Below are positions 1-6,570 of a stretch of DNA of 9,573 nucleotides, piece after piece. Under the pieces are notes generated by a model. It did no database searches and was not told where the DNA came from. It saw only the letters and a list, made by a program, of their open reading frames with translations. How positions within the stretch are numbered: position 1 is the first letter of the stretch; each line of letters opens with the position of its first letter. This stretch comes from Proteobacteria bacterium UBA6920 (GTDB lineage Bacteria > Pseudomonadota > Gammaproteobacteria > SG8-11), in contig DKAS01000225.1 of NCBI GenBank assembly GCA_002448875.1, positions 6,900-16,472 of the forward strand, in the 5' to 3' direction. The translations under genes were made by a program, and so were the position numbers.

Positions 1-581
1 TCGGGGAAGCGGATCTTCTTCACCCCCATTTCCCGGCGCAGGAAGTCGATCACCTTCTTCACTTCCGGCGTGCCGGCGGCCCATTCGATGCCAGCGTAGA
101 TGTCTTCGGAATTCTCGCGGAAAATGACCATATCGGTCTTCTCCGGCTCCTTCACCGGGCTGGGCGTGCCGCTGAAATAGCGCACCGGCCGCAGGCAGAC
201 ATAAAGATCCAGCTCCTGGCGCAGGGTGACGTTGAGCGAGCGTATGCCGCCGCCCACCGGCGTGGTCAGCGGGCCCTTGATCGACACCACGAAATCCTTG
301 ACCGCCGCCAGGGTCTCATCCGGCAGCCACACGCCGTCGCCGTAAACCTTGAGGGATTTTTCACCGGCATAGACTTCCATCCAGCGGATGGCGCGGCGCG
401 GGCCATAGGCCTTGGTCACCGCCGCGTCGACCACGCGACGCATCACTGGCGTGATATCGACGCCGGTGCCGTCACCTTCGATGTACGGAATAATGGGCTG
501 ATCCGGCACCTTGAGGGAGTGATCGCTATTGACCGTGATTTTCTGCCCGTTAGTAGGCACCTTGATATGCTGATAACTCAT
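1..581 (-). CDS. icd: NADP-dependent isocitrate dehydrogenase, N-terminal part (runs off left edge)
   Basis: This encodes isocitrate dehydrogenase, the cytoplasmic TCA enzyme that oxidatively decarboxylates isocitrate to 2-oxoglutarate using NADP. The visible 193 codons begin [17 protein letters not shown] and include the substrate-binding stretch [15 protein letters not shown] at about residues 103-117, then [15 protein letters not shown] and [18 protein letters not shown]. These match the E. coli-type enzyme (about 416 residues) nearly word for word. Ser115, in IRSLN, corresponds to the serine phosphorylated by AceK in E. coli, so glyoxylate-shunt control by phosphorylation is possible by homology. 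I chose the ATG at 581 because GGAG lies 6 nt upstream; an in-frame ATG at 593 would add only MESC and would bury that ribosome site. It has its own promoter just upstream and lies downstream of, and codirectional with, the gsp operon, with no functional link implied. The C-terminal half is outside the window. Confidence 0.97.
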   Translation of the reverse strand, partial: MSYQHIKVPTNGQKITVNSDHSLKVPDQPIIPYIEGDGTGVDITPVMRRVVDAAVTKAYGPRRAIRWMEVYAGEKSLKVYGDGVWLPDETLAAVKDFVVSIKGPLTTPVGGGIRSLNVTLRQELDLYVCLRPVRYFSGTPSPVKEPEKTDMVIFRENSEDIYAGIEWAAGTPEVKKVIDFLRREMGVKKIRFP

Positions 582-615
582 GCACGACTCCATGGATAGG
601 ACGGAACGCCAACAG

Positions 616-630
616 GCGCGGATTGTAGCA
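616..630 (-). promoter_or_regulatory. Candidate extended -10 promoter of icd
   Basis: On the minus strand a TACAAT hexamer (622-627, one mismatch to TATAAT) is directly preceded by TGC (628-630), giving the extended -10 form TGnTACAAT. No good -35 is visible at 17 nt, which is typical of extended -10 promoters. Initiation would fall near 615-616, giving a leader of about 35 nt that contains the GGAG ribosome site. This would let icd be transcribed independently of the upstream gsp operon. It is inferred from sequence only. Confidence 0.5.
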
Positions 631-633
631 TTT

Positions 634-666
634 TCCCGCGGGGGAGGCAGACACGAGCCCGCGGGA
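634..666 (-). other. GC-rich hairpin between gspN and icd
   Basis: The two 8-bp CCCGCGGG words (635-642 and 658-665), each itself a palindrome, form a 9-bp stem with the flanking T-A pair around a 15-nt loop. On the minus strand it is followed by AAAA rather than a T run, so it is not a canonical intrinsic terminator. It lies after the gspN stop and overlaps the -35 region of the candidate icd promoter. It could stabilise the gsp mRNA 3' end, weaken read-through, or bind a regulator. Confidence 0.4.
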
Positions 667-692
667 GAGCGAGCGGATACCGCAAGATAGGC

Positions 693-1493
693 TCAGGTAC
701 CCGCAGGTTTGGCGAAAATACCACCAAGATCGGCGAGATTTCCGGTCCGGGCCACGCTGATCCTGCCATCGGCGCCCGGCTGCCCGAGAAAGCGCAGACT
801 CTGGGCCAGACCGCTTTGCGCGGAATCGCGGGCCAGGAAGGCGCCGTTGAACTGGTAGCTGCCGGTGTCGGCCAGCTGCAGCGTGCCCTCGGCCTGCAGG
901 GGACCGCCGCTGTCGGACAACTTGCCGGTGACCCCGTCCGCGGCGTTCTGCAGCTCGATGCGCAGATTGCCGAAGTTCATGTTCTGCATGCTGGCCAGGC
1001 CGGCGTCCTGCCAGGCAATCACGCCCTGGGCGGCGGACACCAGGCGATTCTCGAAATCCAGTTCCTGCAGATTGAGGCTGAGGGCGCCGGACAACTGCAC
1101 GGGAATCACGGTCGACAGGACGCGCAGATCCGCCAGCACCAGATTGGCCTCCACGTTGGCCAGATGAATGTCATTGCCCAGGCTGCGACCCACATCGCCG
1201 TAAAAATAGCTCTGCCCCTGGCGCATACCCAGGTGCATCTGCACCCGCCCCAGCAGCAGCCACAGCGGTTTGATCTCCCACTCCAGGGATGACAGTACCT
1301 GCCCCGCCACCAGCGCTTCGCTGGCCGAGCCTGACCACAGGGTGCCCTGCACCCCCTTGAGGATCAACGGCGCCTGCGGCGCCACCGCTTTCACCAGGCG
1401 ATAAGCCTGAGCGGCGGGAAAATCGATCACTAGAAACGCCAGGTAAACCGCCACGCCCAGCAGCACCGGCGGCAGATACTTCTTCACGACCAC
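693..1493 (-). CDS. gspN: Type II secretion system protein GspN
   Basis: This encodes the accessory inner-membrane component GspN (T2SN family), present in only some T2SSs, whose exact role is unsettled. The 266-residue protein has a short basic N-terminus and one hydrophobic anchor at about residues 6-24. A periplasmic domain follows with the family's KGVQGTLWSGSA signature at residues 46-57 and the W-x-I-x-P-L-W-L-L-L-G stretch at 72-82. The start is a GTG whose first base lies immediately after the gspM TGA (no intergenic base), so translation is probably coupled. It is the last gene of the gsp operon, as in many gammaproteobacterial clusters. Length is close to the family norm and no lesion is seen. 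Confidence 0.92.
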   Translation of the reverse strand: MVVKKYLPPVLLGVAVYLAFLVIDFPAAQAYRLVKAVAPQAPLILKGVQGTLWSGSASEALVAGQVLSSLEWEIKPLWLLLGRVQMHLGMRQGQSYFYGDVGRSLGNDIHLANVEANLVLADLRVLSTVIPVQLSGALSLNLQELDFENRLVSAAQGVIAWQDAGLASMQNMNFGNLRIELQNAADGVTGKLSDSGGPLQAEGTLQLADTGSYQFNGAFLARDSAQSGLAQSLRFLGQPGADGRISVARTGNLADLGGIFAKPAGT

Positions 1494-1979
1494 TCAGCCG
1501 CCCTCCAACTGCACATTGACGTTGACCTGACCGTCGACATTGCCGCGATCGATGGAGGTGCCGGTGATCTGAATGCCGTACAGCTCCTGCAGGCCCTGCA
1601 GCCAGGCGATCACCTTGTCGAAGGACACATCATCGATCCAGATCTGCACCTTGTTTTCACCGTCGGGCTTGACCCGCTTGACCTGGGCGCCGAAACCGGA
1701 GGTCTTGGCGGTGCTGTCGATCAGGCTGAGCAGGGACTGACCCGGCGGCCGCGGCGCACCGCCCCGGCCCGGACCCTCCTGGGCGCGCACGTCGCTGATG
1801 GATTTTTTCATCCACACCAGCAGTTTGTTGGCGCGCTCCAGCTCCGCCCGCTGATTGACCACCCCCTGCATCACCGGCCGCCAGATCATGGCGTAGAGCA
1901 GCAGAATAAGCACCACCATCCCGCCGCCCAGCACCATCAGGCGCTCGCGCTCGTTCAGAGACTGAAACCACTCCTTCAT
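1494..1979 (-). CDS. gspM: Type II secretion system assembly-platform protein GspM
   Basis: GspM is a bitopic inner-membrane protein that pairs with GspL in the assembly platform linking the GspE ATPase to the growing pseudopilus. The 161 residues show a short cytoplasmic tail (MKEWFQSLNERERLM), a single membrane span at about 15-33, a probable coiled region (about 36-66, with LLVWMKKS) and a C-terminal ferredoxin-like periplasmic domain (about 82-161). A Gly/Pro-rich linker (EGPGRGGAPRPPG, 68-80) separates the last two. Its ATG shares one base with the gspL stop codon (TGATG), the arrangement expected for translational coupling and matched stoichiometry. Size and topology are normal for the family. 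Confidence 0.95.
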   Translation of the reverse strand: MKEWFQSLNERERLMVLGGGMVVLILLLYAMIWRPVMQGVVNQRAELERANKLLVWMKKSISDVRAQEGPGRGGAPRPPGQSLLSLIDSTAKTSGFGAQVKRVKPDGENKVQIWIDDVSFDKVIAWLQGLQELYGIQITGTSIDRGNVDGQVNVNVQLEGG

Positions 1980-3250
1980 CAGCCACGCTCCGCCAGCTGC
2001 AGCCGGCTTTCCACTTTATCGCCCTTGGCATTGGCCGACAGGATGTCGACCACCAGCCCGCCCTGGTCCGCCAGCTTCTGTTTGACGGTATCCAGGGTCT
2101 GCAAATCGTTGAGATCCAGATTCAACTCCAGCTTGCCGTCGTGGTAGCGCACGTTGCGCAGCACCACGCCCGGCGTTTCCGCGAACACCGCACCGCTGTT
2201 GGTGAGAATGGCGAGAAAACCGCTGCCGCCGCTGCCGCCGCCCTTCAGCGCCTTGAGCTTGCGCGTCATGTACTGCTCCATCATCGACGCCGGCGCTTCC
2301 TTGGTGCCGGGATAAGCCGCCATATAGGCCTTCACCACCTCGTCGTTGATCGCCGTCGCCTGACCGCGCAGGCGGAAGTAATCGATGGACGCCGTCAGCA
2401 ACTGCAGCACGATGACCGCGCCCAGCATCGCCGCCGCCGGCAGCCACGGGCGCCAGAACTTGCCGATGCGCTCACGGCGGCTGTAATCGCCCTGCAGCAG
2501 ATTCAGGCCTGGCTTGTCGGGAACCTGCCGCCCCAGCAGTGCCAGGGTCTCGGCTTCGATGATTTTCGGATCCACTTCGATATTGAGGCCGGAGAAATCC
2601 GGCGGCGCCGCGCCGCCCAGATCGGCATCGTAGAAGCTGATGCGCCACGGCCGGGCGGTTTCGCCAGTGCTGTCCAGCAGCATCTGCAGGCTGTCCTGCA
2701 GCAGATCACCCTCCAGGCTGTAGCCGGCCTCGGCGCCGGTGCGCAGCAGGTAGTGGCCGTCCTCGCGCAGCAGCGTCCACTCGCCTTCGGCCAGGGGCAG
2801 CGACAGGATGTCCGGCAGCAACGCCTGCGGCCGGATGTGATGGGCGTCCAGGCGCTCCAGCCACTGCTCCAGCAGCTGCTTGCGCACCACCGCGCAGCCG
2901 ATGGTATTGTCACCGCGTTTGCCGCCCAGGGCGAAATGCAGATCGTCGATATCGTCCGCCAGCTGGTCTTCCAGGATATAGGGCAGGGCCTTGGCCAGGC
3001 GCTGCCGGTTCTGGGTCGGCACCTGGGCCGAGGTCAGCACGATATGCAGGGACGGCACCAGCACCGTCACCCGGTTGCCGGTGGCCAGCTCCCGCGCTTC
3101 GTCCAGCGATCCCAGGCCCAGCTCACCGCCGGGCGCGCCCTCGCCGCTTTCGTCGTTGCCGCCGCCGTCGTCCAGCAGCAGCCAGCGCACCAGTTCCGGG
3201 TCCATCCCCGGTTCGATCTGCGGTATCCGTATGATGAGTCGTTTAGCCAA
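1979..3250 (-). CDS. gspL: Type II secretion system assembly-platform protein GspL
   Basis: GspL recruits the cytoplasmic ATPase GspE and, through its periplasmic part, contacts GspM and the major pseudopilin. The 423-residue protein has the family layout. A cytoplasmic actin-like domain (about 1-255) carries LPYILEDQL at 89-97 and NLLQGDY at 250-256. One membrane span lies at about 267-287, followed by a periplasmic ferredoxin-like domain (about 355-423). A glycine-rich patch (KGGGSGGSG, 336-344) separates a coiled region from that last domain. The acidic/glycine-rich loop at 27-47 is unusual near the N-terminus. I chose the TTG at 3250, directly after the gspK stop, because a strong AGGGGGTG site lies 6 nt upstream; the next in-frame ATG is codon 16, inside the conserved domain. 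Confidence 0.95.
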   Translation of the reverse strand: MAKRLIIRIPQIEPGMDPELVRWLLLDDGGGNDESGEGAPGGELGLGSLDEARELATGNRVTVLVPSLHIVLTSAQVPTQNRQRLAKALPYILEDQLADDIDDLHFALGGKRGDNTIGCAVVRKQLLEQWLERLDAHHIRPQALLPDILSLPLAEGEWTLLREDGHYLLRTGAEAGYSLEGDLLQDSLQMLLDSTGETARPWRISFYDADLGGAAPPDFSGLNIEVDPKIIEAETLALLGRQVPDKPGLNLLQGDYSRRERIGKFWRPWLPAAAMLGAVIVLQLLTASIDYFRLRGQATAINDEVVKAYMAAYPGTKEAPASMMEQYMTRKLKALKGGGSGGSGFLAILTNSGAVFAETPGVVLRNVRYHDGKLELNLDLNDLQTLDTVKQKLADQGGLVVDILSANAKGDKVESRLQLAERG

Positions 3251-4456
3251 TCAATACACCCCCTGCGAGCGCGCTATTGTAGCAAGCTTGTTGCCGATGC
3301 GCTGTATGACGCTGTACAAAGTTACACCGACAATCTGGTCATCGAAGCCCATGTCGGCGCGGGCGGTAAGGAGAAAGAACTGGCTGTTGACGCTGAGCAC
3401 GTCCTCTGGCTTCTGTGCCCCCGTGGTCGGCGCAGCGTCCCCGCCGGCTTTGTTGGTATTGTCCGGATTCTCCCCGTCCCCCGGGGTCTTGTTCTTGTCC
3501 GCCGGGTCGTTCTGCGCGTTCTGGCCGCCGGGCGGCGGCTTCCCCAGAGTGCCGATCAGCTTGCAGCCGGCGAACGCATCCGCCTGCAGGAAGGCGCCGA
3601 CATTGTCGTACGAGGTCGGCGCCGGGCCGCTGCTCGCGGTCTGCCCGCCTTCGCCGGGCGCCGCCAGACTCAGGGGGTTCTGGCGCACCGGCCGGTTGAG
3701 CTTGCCGGTGTCGATGCAGTTGATATCCTCGGCCAGGGCGCGGATCAGCGCGTCTTTGGCAGTGTTGACGTTGATGGTGGTGGGCACCGGCAGGGTGGTG
3801 ATATAGGGCTCGACGAAACGGTAAAACGTCGGATTGAAGCCGTGCACCAGCAGCAGCTCGCTGGGGCTGCCCATGGCGTGGTTGGCCGTGCGATAGGGCC
3901 GCGGACCGTTCTGATAGTCGCCGTCCTCGCCGCCGCCGGGCAGGGTGTCGGTATCCGGGTCCAGCCAGTCCATCACCGCATTGGCCAGGTCCTGGCTGTT
4001 GAGATTGCGTAAAATGTCCTGCAGGGGCTGGTTGTCCGCCAGGTCGGGACTGGCCAAAGCGTCCAGGCGCAGAATCTCCAGCAGGTTGCGAAAGCGCTGC
4101 AGATCGTTGTCGCTGCGCGCGCCGTTGCGCACCAGATTATTGATATTGAAGCGACCCTGCAGATCCTCCAGGAAAGGGCTGATCTGGCCGTTCTCGAACG
4201 GCAGCTTCAGACCCTCGAATGCCCAGGGCTCGCCCAGATGATCCTTTTTCGCGTCGTCTTTCTTCAATACCTCGAAGATGAAGGATTCCAGCCCCAGGGC
4301 GTAGACATAGGACTGATCGCGCAGCAGGATGTTGCCGGTGCGGCGCATGTCCAGCTGCTGGCGCGATACCATGGCCACCGACACCGCCACCACCAGGGCG
4401 GTGACCAGCATGGCGGTGATCAGGGCCACGCCCCGCTGGCGGCGCGCGGCGCTCAT
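3251..4456 (-). CDS. gspK: Type II secretion system minor pseudopilin GspK
   Basis: GspK sits at the pseudopilus tip with GspI and GspJ, where it caps the fibre and helps initiate assembly. The N-terminus MSAARRQRG|VALITAML has the prepilin peptidase site after Gly9; Glu is absent at +5 (Thr instead), as is characteristic of GspK. A hydrophobic helix (10-30) follows. Family motifs are QGRFNINNLV (100-109), DWLDPD (163-168), YRTANHAMGSPSELLLV (188-204) and PTTINVNTA (225-233), with SVNSQFFLL near the C-terminus. The 401-residue length exceeds the usual roughly 320-340, mainly from a Pro/Gly/Asn/Asp-rich linker at about 305-350. The ATG at 4456 overlaps the gspJ stop as ATGA; a longer open frame upstream of it overlaps gspJ and lacks pseudopilin features, so it was not used. 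Confidence 0.95.
   Translation of the reverse strand: MSAARRQRGVALITAMLVTALVVAVSVAMVSRQQLDMRRTGNILLRDQSYVYALGLESFIFEVLKKDDAKKDHLGEPWAFEGLKLPFENGQISPFLEDLQGRFNINNLVRNGARSDNDLQRFRNLLEILRLDALASPDLADNQPLQDILRNLNSQDLANAVMDWLDPDTDTLPGGGEDGDYQNGPRPYRTANHAMGSPSELLLVHGFNPTFYRFVEPYITTLPVPTTINVNTAKDALIRALAEDINCIDTGKLNRPVRQNPLSLAAPGEGGQTASSGPAPTSYDNVGAFLQADAFAGCKLIGTLGKPPPGGQNAQNDPADKNKTPGDGENPDNTNKAGGDAAPTTGAQKPEDVLSVNSQFFLLTARADMGFDDQIVGVTLYSVIQRIGNKLATIARSQGVY
3257..3264 (-). promoter_or_regulatory. Shine-Dalgarno supporting the TTG start of gspL
   Basis: On the minus strand AGGGGGTG ends 6 nt before the TTG at 3248-3250 and lies inside the last codons of gspK. It is one of the stronger ribosome sites in the operon and is paired with the weakest start codon, which is the main reason to accept TTG. 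Confidence 0.6.
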
Positions 4457-5109
4457 GGCGTCGCCGCCTGGGCCGCCAGGGCGGTGCCCTGCGCCACCAG
4501 AAACAGGCGGCTGACCTTGTCCAGGGTCTTGAGCTCGAGGGTCACTTCCACCGCCCGCGGCAGCGGTTGATCCTCCGACCCCTGCGGCGGCCAGCCGGTC
4601 TGCCAATGCTTGTCGCGATCGAGATAGCGCAGCTCCAGGTGATCGACACCGGTCAGCAGCACCGCCTCGAACTGTTTGCTGTCGTAGTCGCGATCCAGAT
4701 CGAACCAGTAGCTGCGGATCAGCTTGCCCTCGTCCAGCCGGTAGGCCACCCGCTGCTCGTAACTGCGCAGGCGCTTGTCGCTGGGAAACGGATTGTTCCA
4801 GCCGTAACGGGTGAACTCCAGCAGCTCACTACCGTGATCGGAGGTGATGAACGGCCCTTTGGCTTCCCCGTAGTTGTCGCGCACCGATCGATTGGCCGCC
4901 TGCTCGATGTCGCGACCGAGAATATTGAACACCTTCTGCAGCTGCGCCAGCTCGCTGGCGTGAGCATCGGTGGTTTCACGGGCGCGCAGCACGTTGTTCA
5001 GGCCGCTGTAGGCCATGGCCGACACCAGGGCAAAAATGGCCAGCGCCACCAGCAGCTCCAGCAGGGTGAACCCTCGATAACGCGGCACAAAAGCAGACGG
5101 CGCGCGCAT
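4453..5109 (-). CDS. gspJ: Type II secretion system minor pseudopilin GspJ
   Basis: GspJ forms the trimeric tip complex with GspI and GspK and contributes to initiating the pseudopilus. Its class III signal is MRAPSAFVPRYRG|FTLLELLVALAIF: cleavage after Gly13, Phe at +1, Glu18 at +5, then a hydrophobic helix to about residue 33. The body (AQLQKVFNILGRDIEQAANR, then LEFTRYGWNNPF and RVAYRLDEGKLIRSYWFDLDR) has the GspJ pattern of an aromatic-rich beta domain. Length (218) is normal. It begins 3 nt after the gspI stop and ends overlapping the gspK start by 4 nt, so it is surely cotranscribed and probably translationally coupled. Confidence 0.95.
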   Translation of the reverse strand: MRAPSAFVPRYRGFTLLELLVALAIFALVSAMAYSGLNNVLRARETTDAHASELAQLQKVFNILGRDIEQAANRSVRDNYGEAKGPFITSDHGSELLEFTRYGWNNPFPSDKRLRSYEQRVAYRLDEGKLIRSYWFDLDRDYDSKQFEAVLLTGVDHLELRYLDRDKHWQTGWPPQGSEDQPLPRAVEVTLELKTLDKVSRLFLVAQGTALAAQAATP

Positions 5110-5112
5110 GGC

Positions 5113-5502
5113 TCAGTGCGCCACCGGCAGGGCGGTAATGAGGCTGGCACGGGGACTTTCGTCTTTTTCGTCGTAGCGCACTTCCACCGTCACCACCCCC
5201 AGCTCATATTCCATAATGGCTTCCTTCTTGGTGGCGGCGGACCAGGTCCATTCATGACCGGCGTAAAATACCGTGCCCTTGTCACTGGCACCGGCGGCGG
5301 GAAACTGGTCCAGGGCCATGAACTCGCTGAGCTTGTTCATGGCGATCCAATGGGCAAAGGTTTTTTCCTGCAGATAGCCTTCATTGGCAATATTGGACGA
5401 CACCGCCCGCATCACCCCGGCCATGGCCAGGGCGATGACCGCCAGCGCCACCAGCACCTCCAGCAGGGTGAAGGCGCGCTGCCGCTCAACCGTGCTTGTC
5501 AT
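5113..5502 (-). CDS. gspI: Type II secretion system minor pseudopilin GspI
   Basis: GspI is the minor pseudopilin thought to nucleate the I-J-K tip complex. The N-terminus MTSTVERQRA|FTLLEVLVALAVIALAM is a class III signal with Glu15 at +5, followed by the globular part including AMNKLSEFMAL, GHEWTWSA and VVTVEVRYDE. The length (129) is typical. The residue before the cleavage point is Ala10 rather than the nearly invariant Gly; see findings. The ATG at 5502 has GGAG upstream at a 6-nt spacing and lies 17 nt inside the end of gspH. An open frame continues upstream to 5721, but it runs through gspH in another frame and would precede the signal with non-pseudopilin sequence. Confidence 0.94.
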   Translation of the reverse strand: MTSTVERQRAFTLLEVLVALAVIALAMAGVMRAVSSNIANEGYLQEKTFAHWIAMNKLSEFMALDQFPAAGASDKGTVFYAGHEWTWSAATKKEAIMEYELGVVTVEVRYDEKDESPRASLITALPVAH

Positions 5503-6103
5503 CTTTCTCTCCGGGAAAAAACAGGCGCAGCTCGCCCTGCATCTGCCCCACCAGGCGGAACTGGTCGCCCTGATCATTGATCGGCAGGGAAATCTCGAAC
5601 GGCGTGATCTCGCCGCTGGACAGGAAGAAAACCCGCGGATAATGGGTATCGTCCTCCTGACCATCCTGTTTGTCGTCGGCGGTGGCCTGGTCCTGGGTTT
5701 GCCCGCCGGCGGCCGGCGCATCGCCGCCGCAGTTCATGGACTCCAGCTCCACCCCCTGCCCTTCCAGCGCCACCTGCATGTGCACCGGATCCTCCAGACA
5801 GCGGGGGCGAAACACCGCATCGCCGTCCAGCGGCGTCCAGCGCCAGTGTTCGCCGCTGACATCCAGGCGCAGAAAGCGATAACCGTCCTTGTGAAACTGC
5901 ACCGCCAGCTCCCGCGAATTCATCACTGCCTCGTCGCTGGCCAGCTGCATCAGGGCCTGCAGGCGCGCGGCTTCCTCCTGCACCAGATCGCGGGTGTCGC
6001 GACCGATGGACACCAGGGCAAAGCTGGTGATGATGGCGATCAGCACGATCACCACCAGCAGCTCCATCAGGGTGAAACCCCGTTGTTGACCGCCCCGTAT
6101 CAC
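5486..6103 (-). CDS. gspH: Type II secretion system minor pseudopilin GspH
   Basis: GspH is the minor pseudopilin that bridges the tip complex to the GspG fibre. The leader MIRGGQQRG|FTLMELLVVIVLIAIITSF shows Gly9 at -1 and Glu14 at +5. The body (DEAVMNSRELAVQF, then GYRFLRLD) and the C-terminal PRVFFLSSGEITPFEISL are diagnostic of GspH/FimT-type pseudopilins. Residues about 126-154 are a Gly/Ala/Gln/Asp-rich, probably disordered insertion just after Cys125. Two cysteines (102 and 125) could form a disulfide. The start is GTG, with GAGG about 7 nt upstream; no ATG gives the right leader. It overlaps gspI by 17 nt and lies 38 nt after gspG, the only sizeable gap in the operon. Confidence 0.93.
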   Translation of the reverse strand: MIRGGQQRGFTLMELLVVIVLIAIITSFALVSIGRDTRDLVQEEAARLQALMQLASDEAVMNSRELAVQFHKDGYRFLRLDVSGEHWRWTPLDGDAVFRPRCLEDPVHMQVALEGQGVELESMNCGGDAPAAGGQTQDQATADDKQDGQEDDTHYPRVFFLSSGEITPFEISLPINDQGDQFRLVGQMQGELRLFFPGEKDDKHG

Positions 6104-6116
6104 GTCACTGCCTCAG

Positions 6117-6136
6117 CGCCGGGACGGATCCCGGCG
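6117..6136 (-). other. Perfect hairpin between gspG and gspH
   Basis: An 8-bp all-matching inverted repeat (CGCCGGGA / TCCCGGCG) with a 4-nt loop occupies half of the 38-nt gspG-gspH gap. No T run follows on the minus strand, so it is not a full terminator. The GspG protein is needed in large excess over GspH, GspI, GspJ and GspK. A hairpin here could protect the 3' end of a gspG-only transcript from exonucleases, or partly block polymerase or the gspH ribosome site. That role is inferred from position. Confidence 0.55.
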
Positions 6137-6141
6137 ACGCC

Positions 6142-6570
6142 TCACAGCATCCAGTTGCCGATGTCCGCGTTGGCACCTTCGCCGCCCACCGCCTGATCGG
6201 CGCCCAGGGAGAAGATATCGATGGCGCCATGGTCGCCGGGGTTCAGGTACTGGTATTCACCGCCCCAGGGATCCTTGGGCATGCGCGGCACATAACCGCC
6301 GTCCCGCCAGTTGCGCGGCTCCGGCGTGCCGCCGGGCTTCTTAACCAGAGATTCCAGCCCCTGGTCGGTGGTGGGATAAGCGAAATTATCGAGCTTATAC
6401 ATATTGAGGGCGCTTTCCAGGGCGCGGATGTCCTGCATCGCCTTGACCTTGCGCCCCTCTTCCGGCTTGTCCATGACATTGGGGACGACAATGGCCGCCA
6501 GGATACCCAGGATAATGACCACCACCATGATTTCGATCAGGGTGAAGCCCCGCTGTAGAGTTTTGTTCAT
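6142..6570 (-). CDS. gspG: Type II secretion system major pseudopilin GspG
   Basis: GspG polymerises into the pseudopilus that drives folded exoproteins through the outer-membrane secretin. The 142-residue precursor begins MNKTLQRG|FTLIEIMVVVIILGILAAIVVPNVM, with Gly8 at -1, Phe at +1, Glu13 at +5 and a long hydrophobic helix. Hallmarks are YPTTDQGLESLV (65-76), the MPKDPWGGEYQY stretch (97-108) and the calcium-site loop SLGADQAVGGEGANADIGNW (121-140). Gln126 replaces the Gly usual after Asp125, a mild variation. The ATG at 6570 has AAGAGG upstream at 11 nt, slightly long spacing. The open frame extends 24 codons further upstream, but only this start gives a normal short leader. It is the first gene of the operon here; the usual upstream partners gspC-F are absent. 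Confidence 0.97.
   Translation of the reverse strand: MNKTLQRGFTLIEIMVVVIILGILAAIVVPNVMDKPEEGRKVKAMQDIRALESALNMYKLDNFAYPTTDQGLESLVKKPGGTPEPRNWRDGGYVPRMPKDPWGGEYQYLNPGDHGAIDIFSLGADQAVGGEGANADIGNWML

Noticed and set aside
2141..4012. A 623-codon plus-strand open frame opposite gspL and gspK
   Set aside because: It is a high-GC antisense shadow: the translation is Gln/His/Arg/Ala-rich with no domain, while the opposite strand encodes unmistakable GspL and GspK.
4457..4606. Longer GspK starting 50 codons upstream
   Set aside because: The extra residues are a GspJ-overlapping Gly/Ala-rich translation; only the start at 4456 gives a prepilin leader and the ATGA overlap.
4567..6196. Long plus-strand open frames opposite gspJ, gspI and gspH
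   Set aside because: They are antisense shadows with repeated His/Gln/Arg-rich translations and no recognisable domain.
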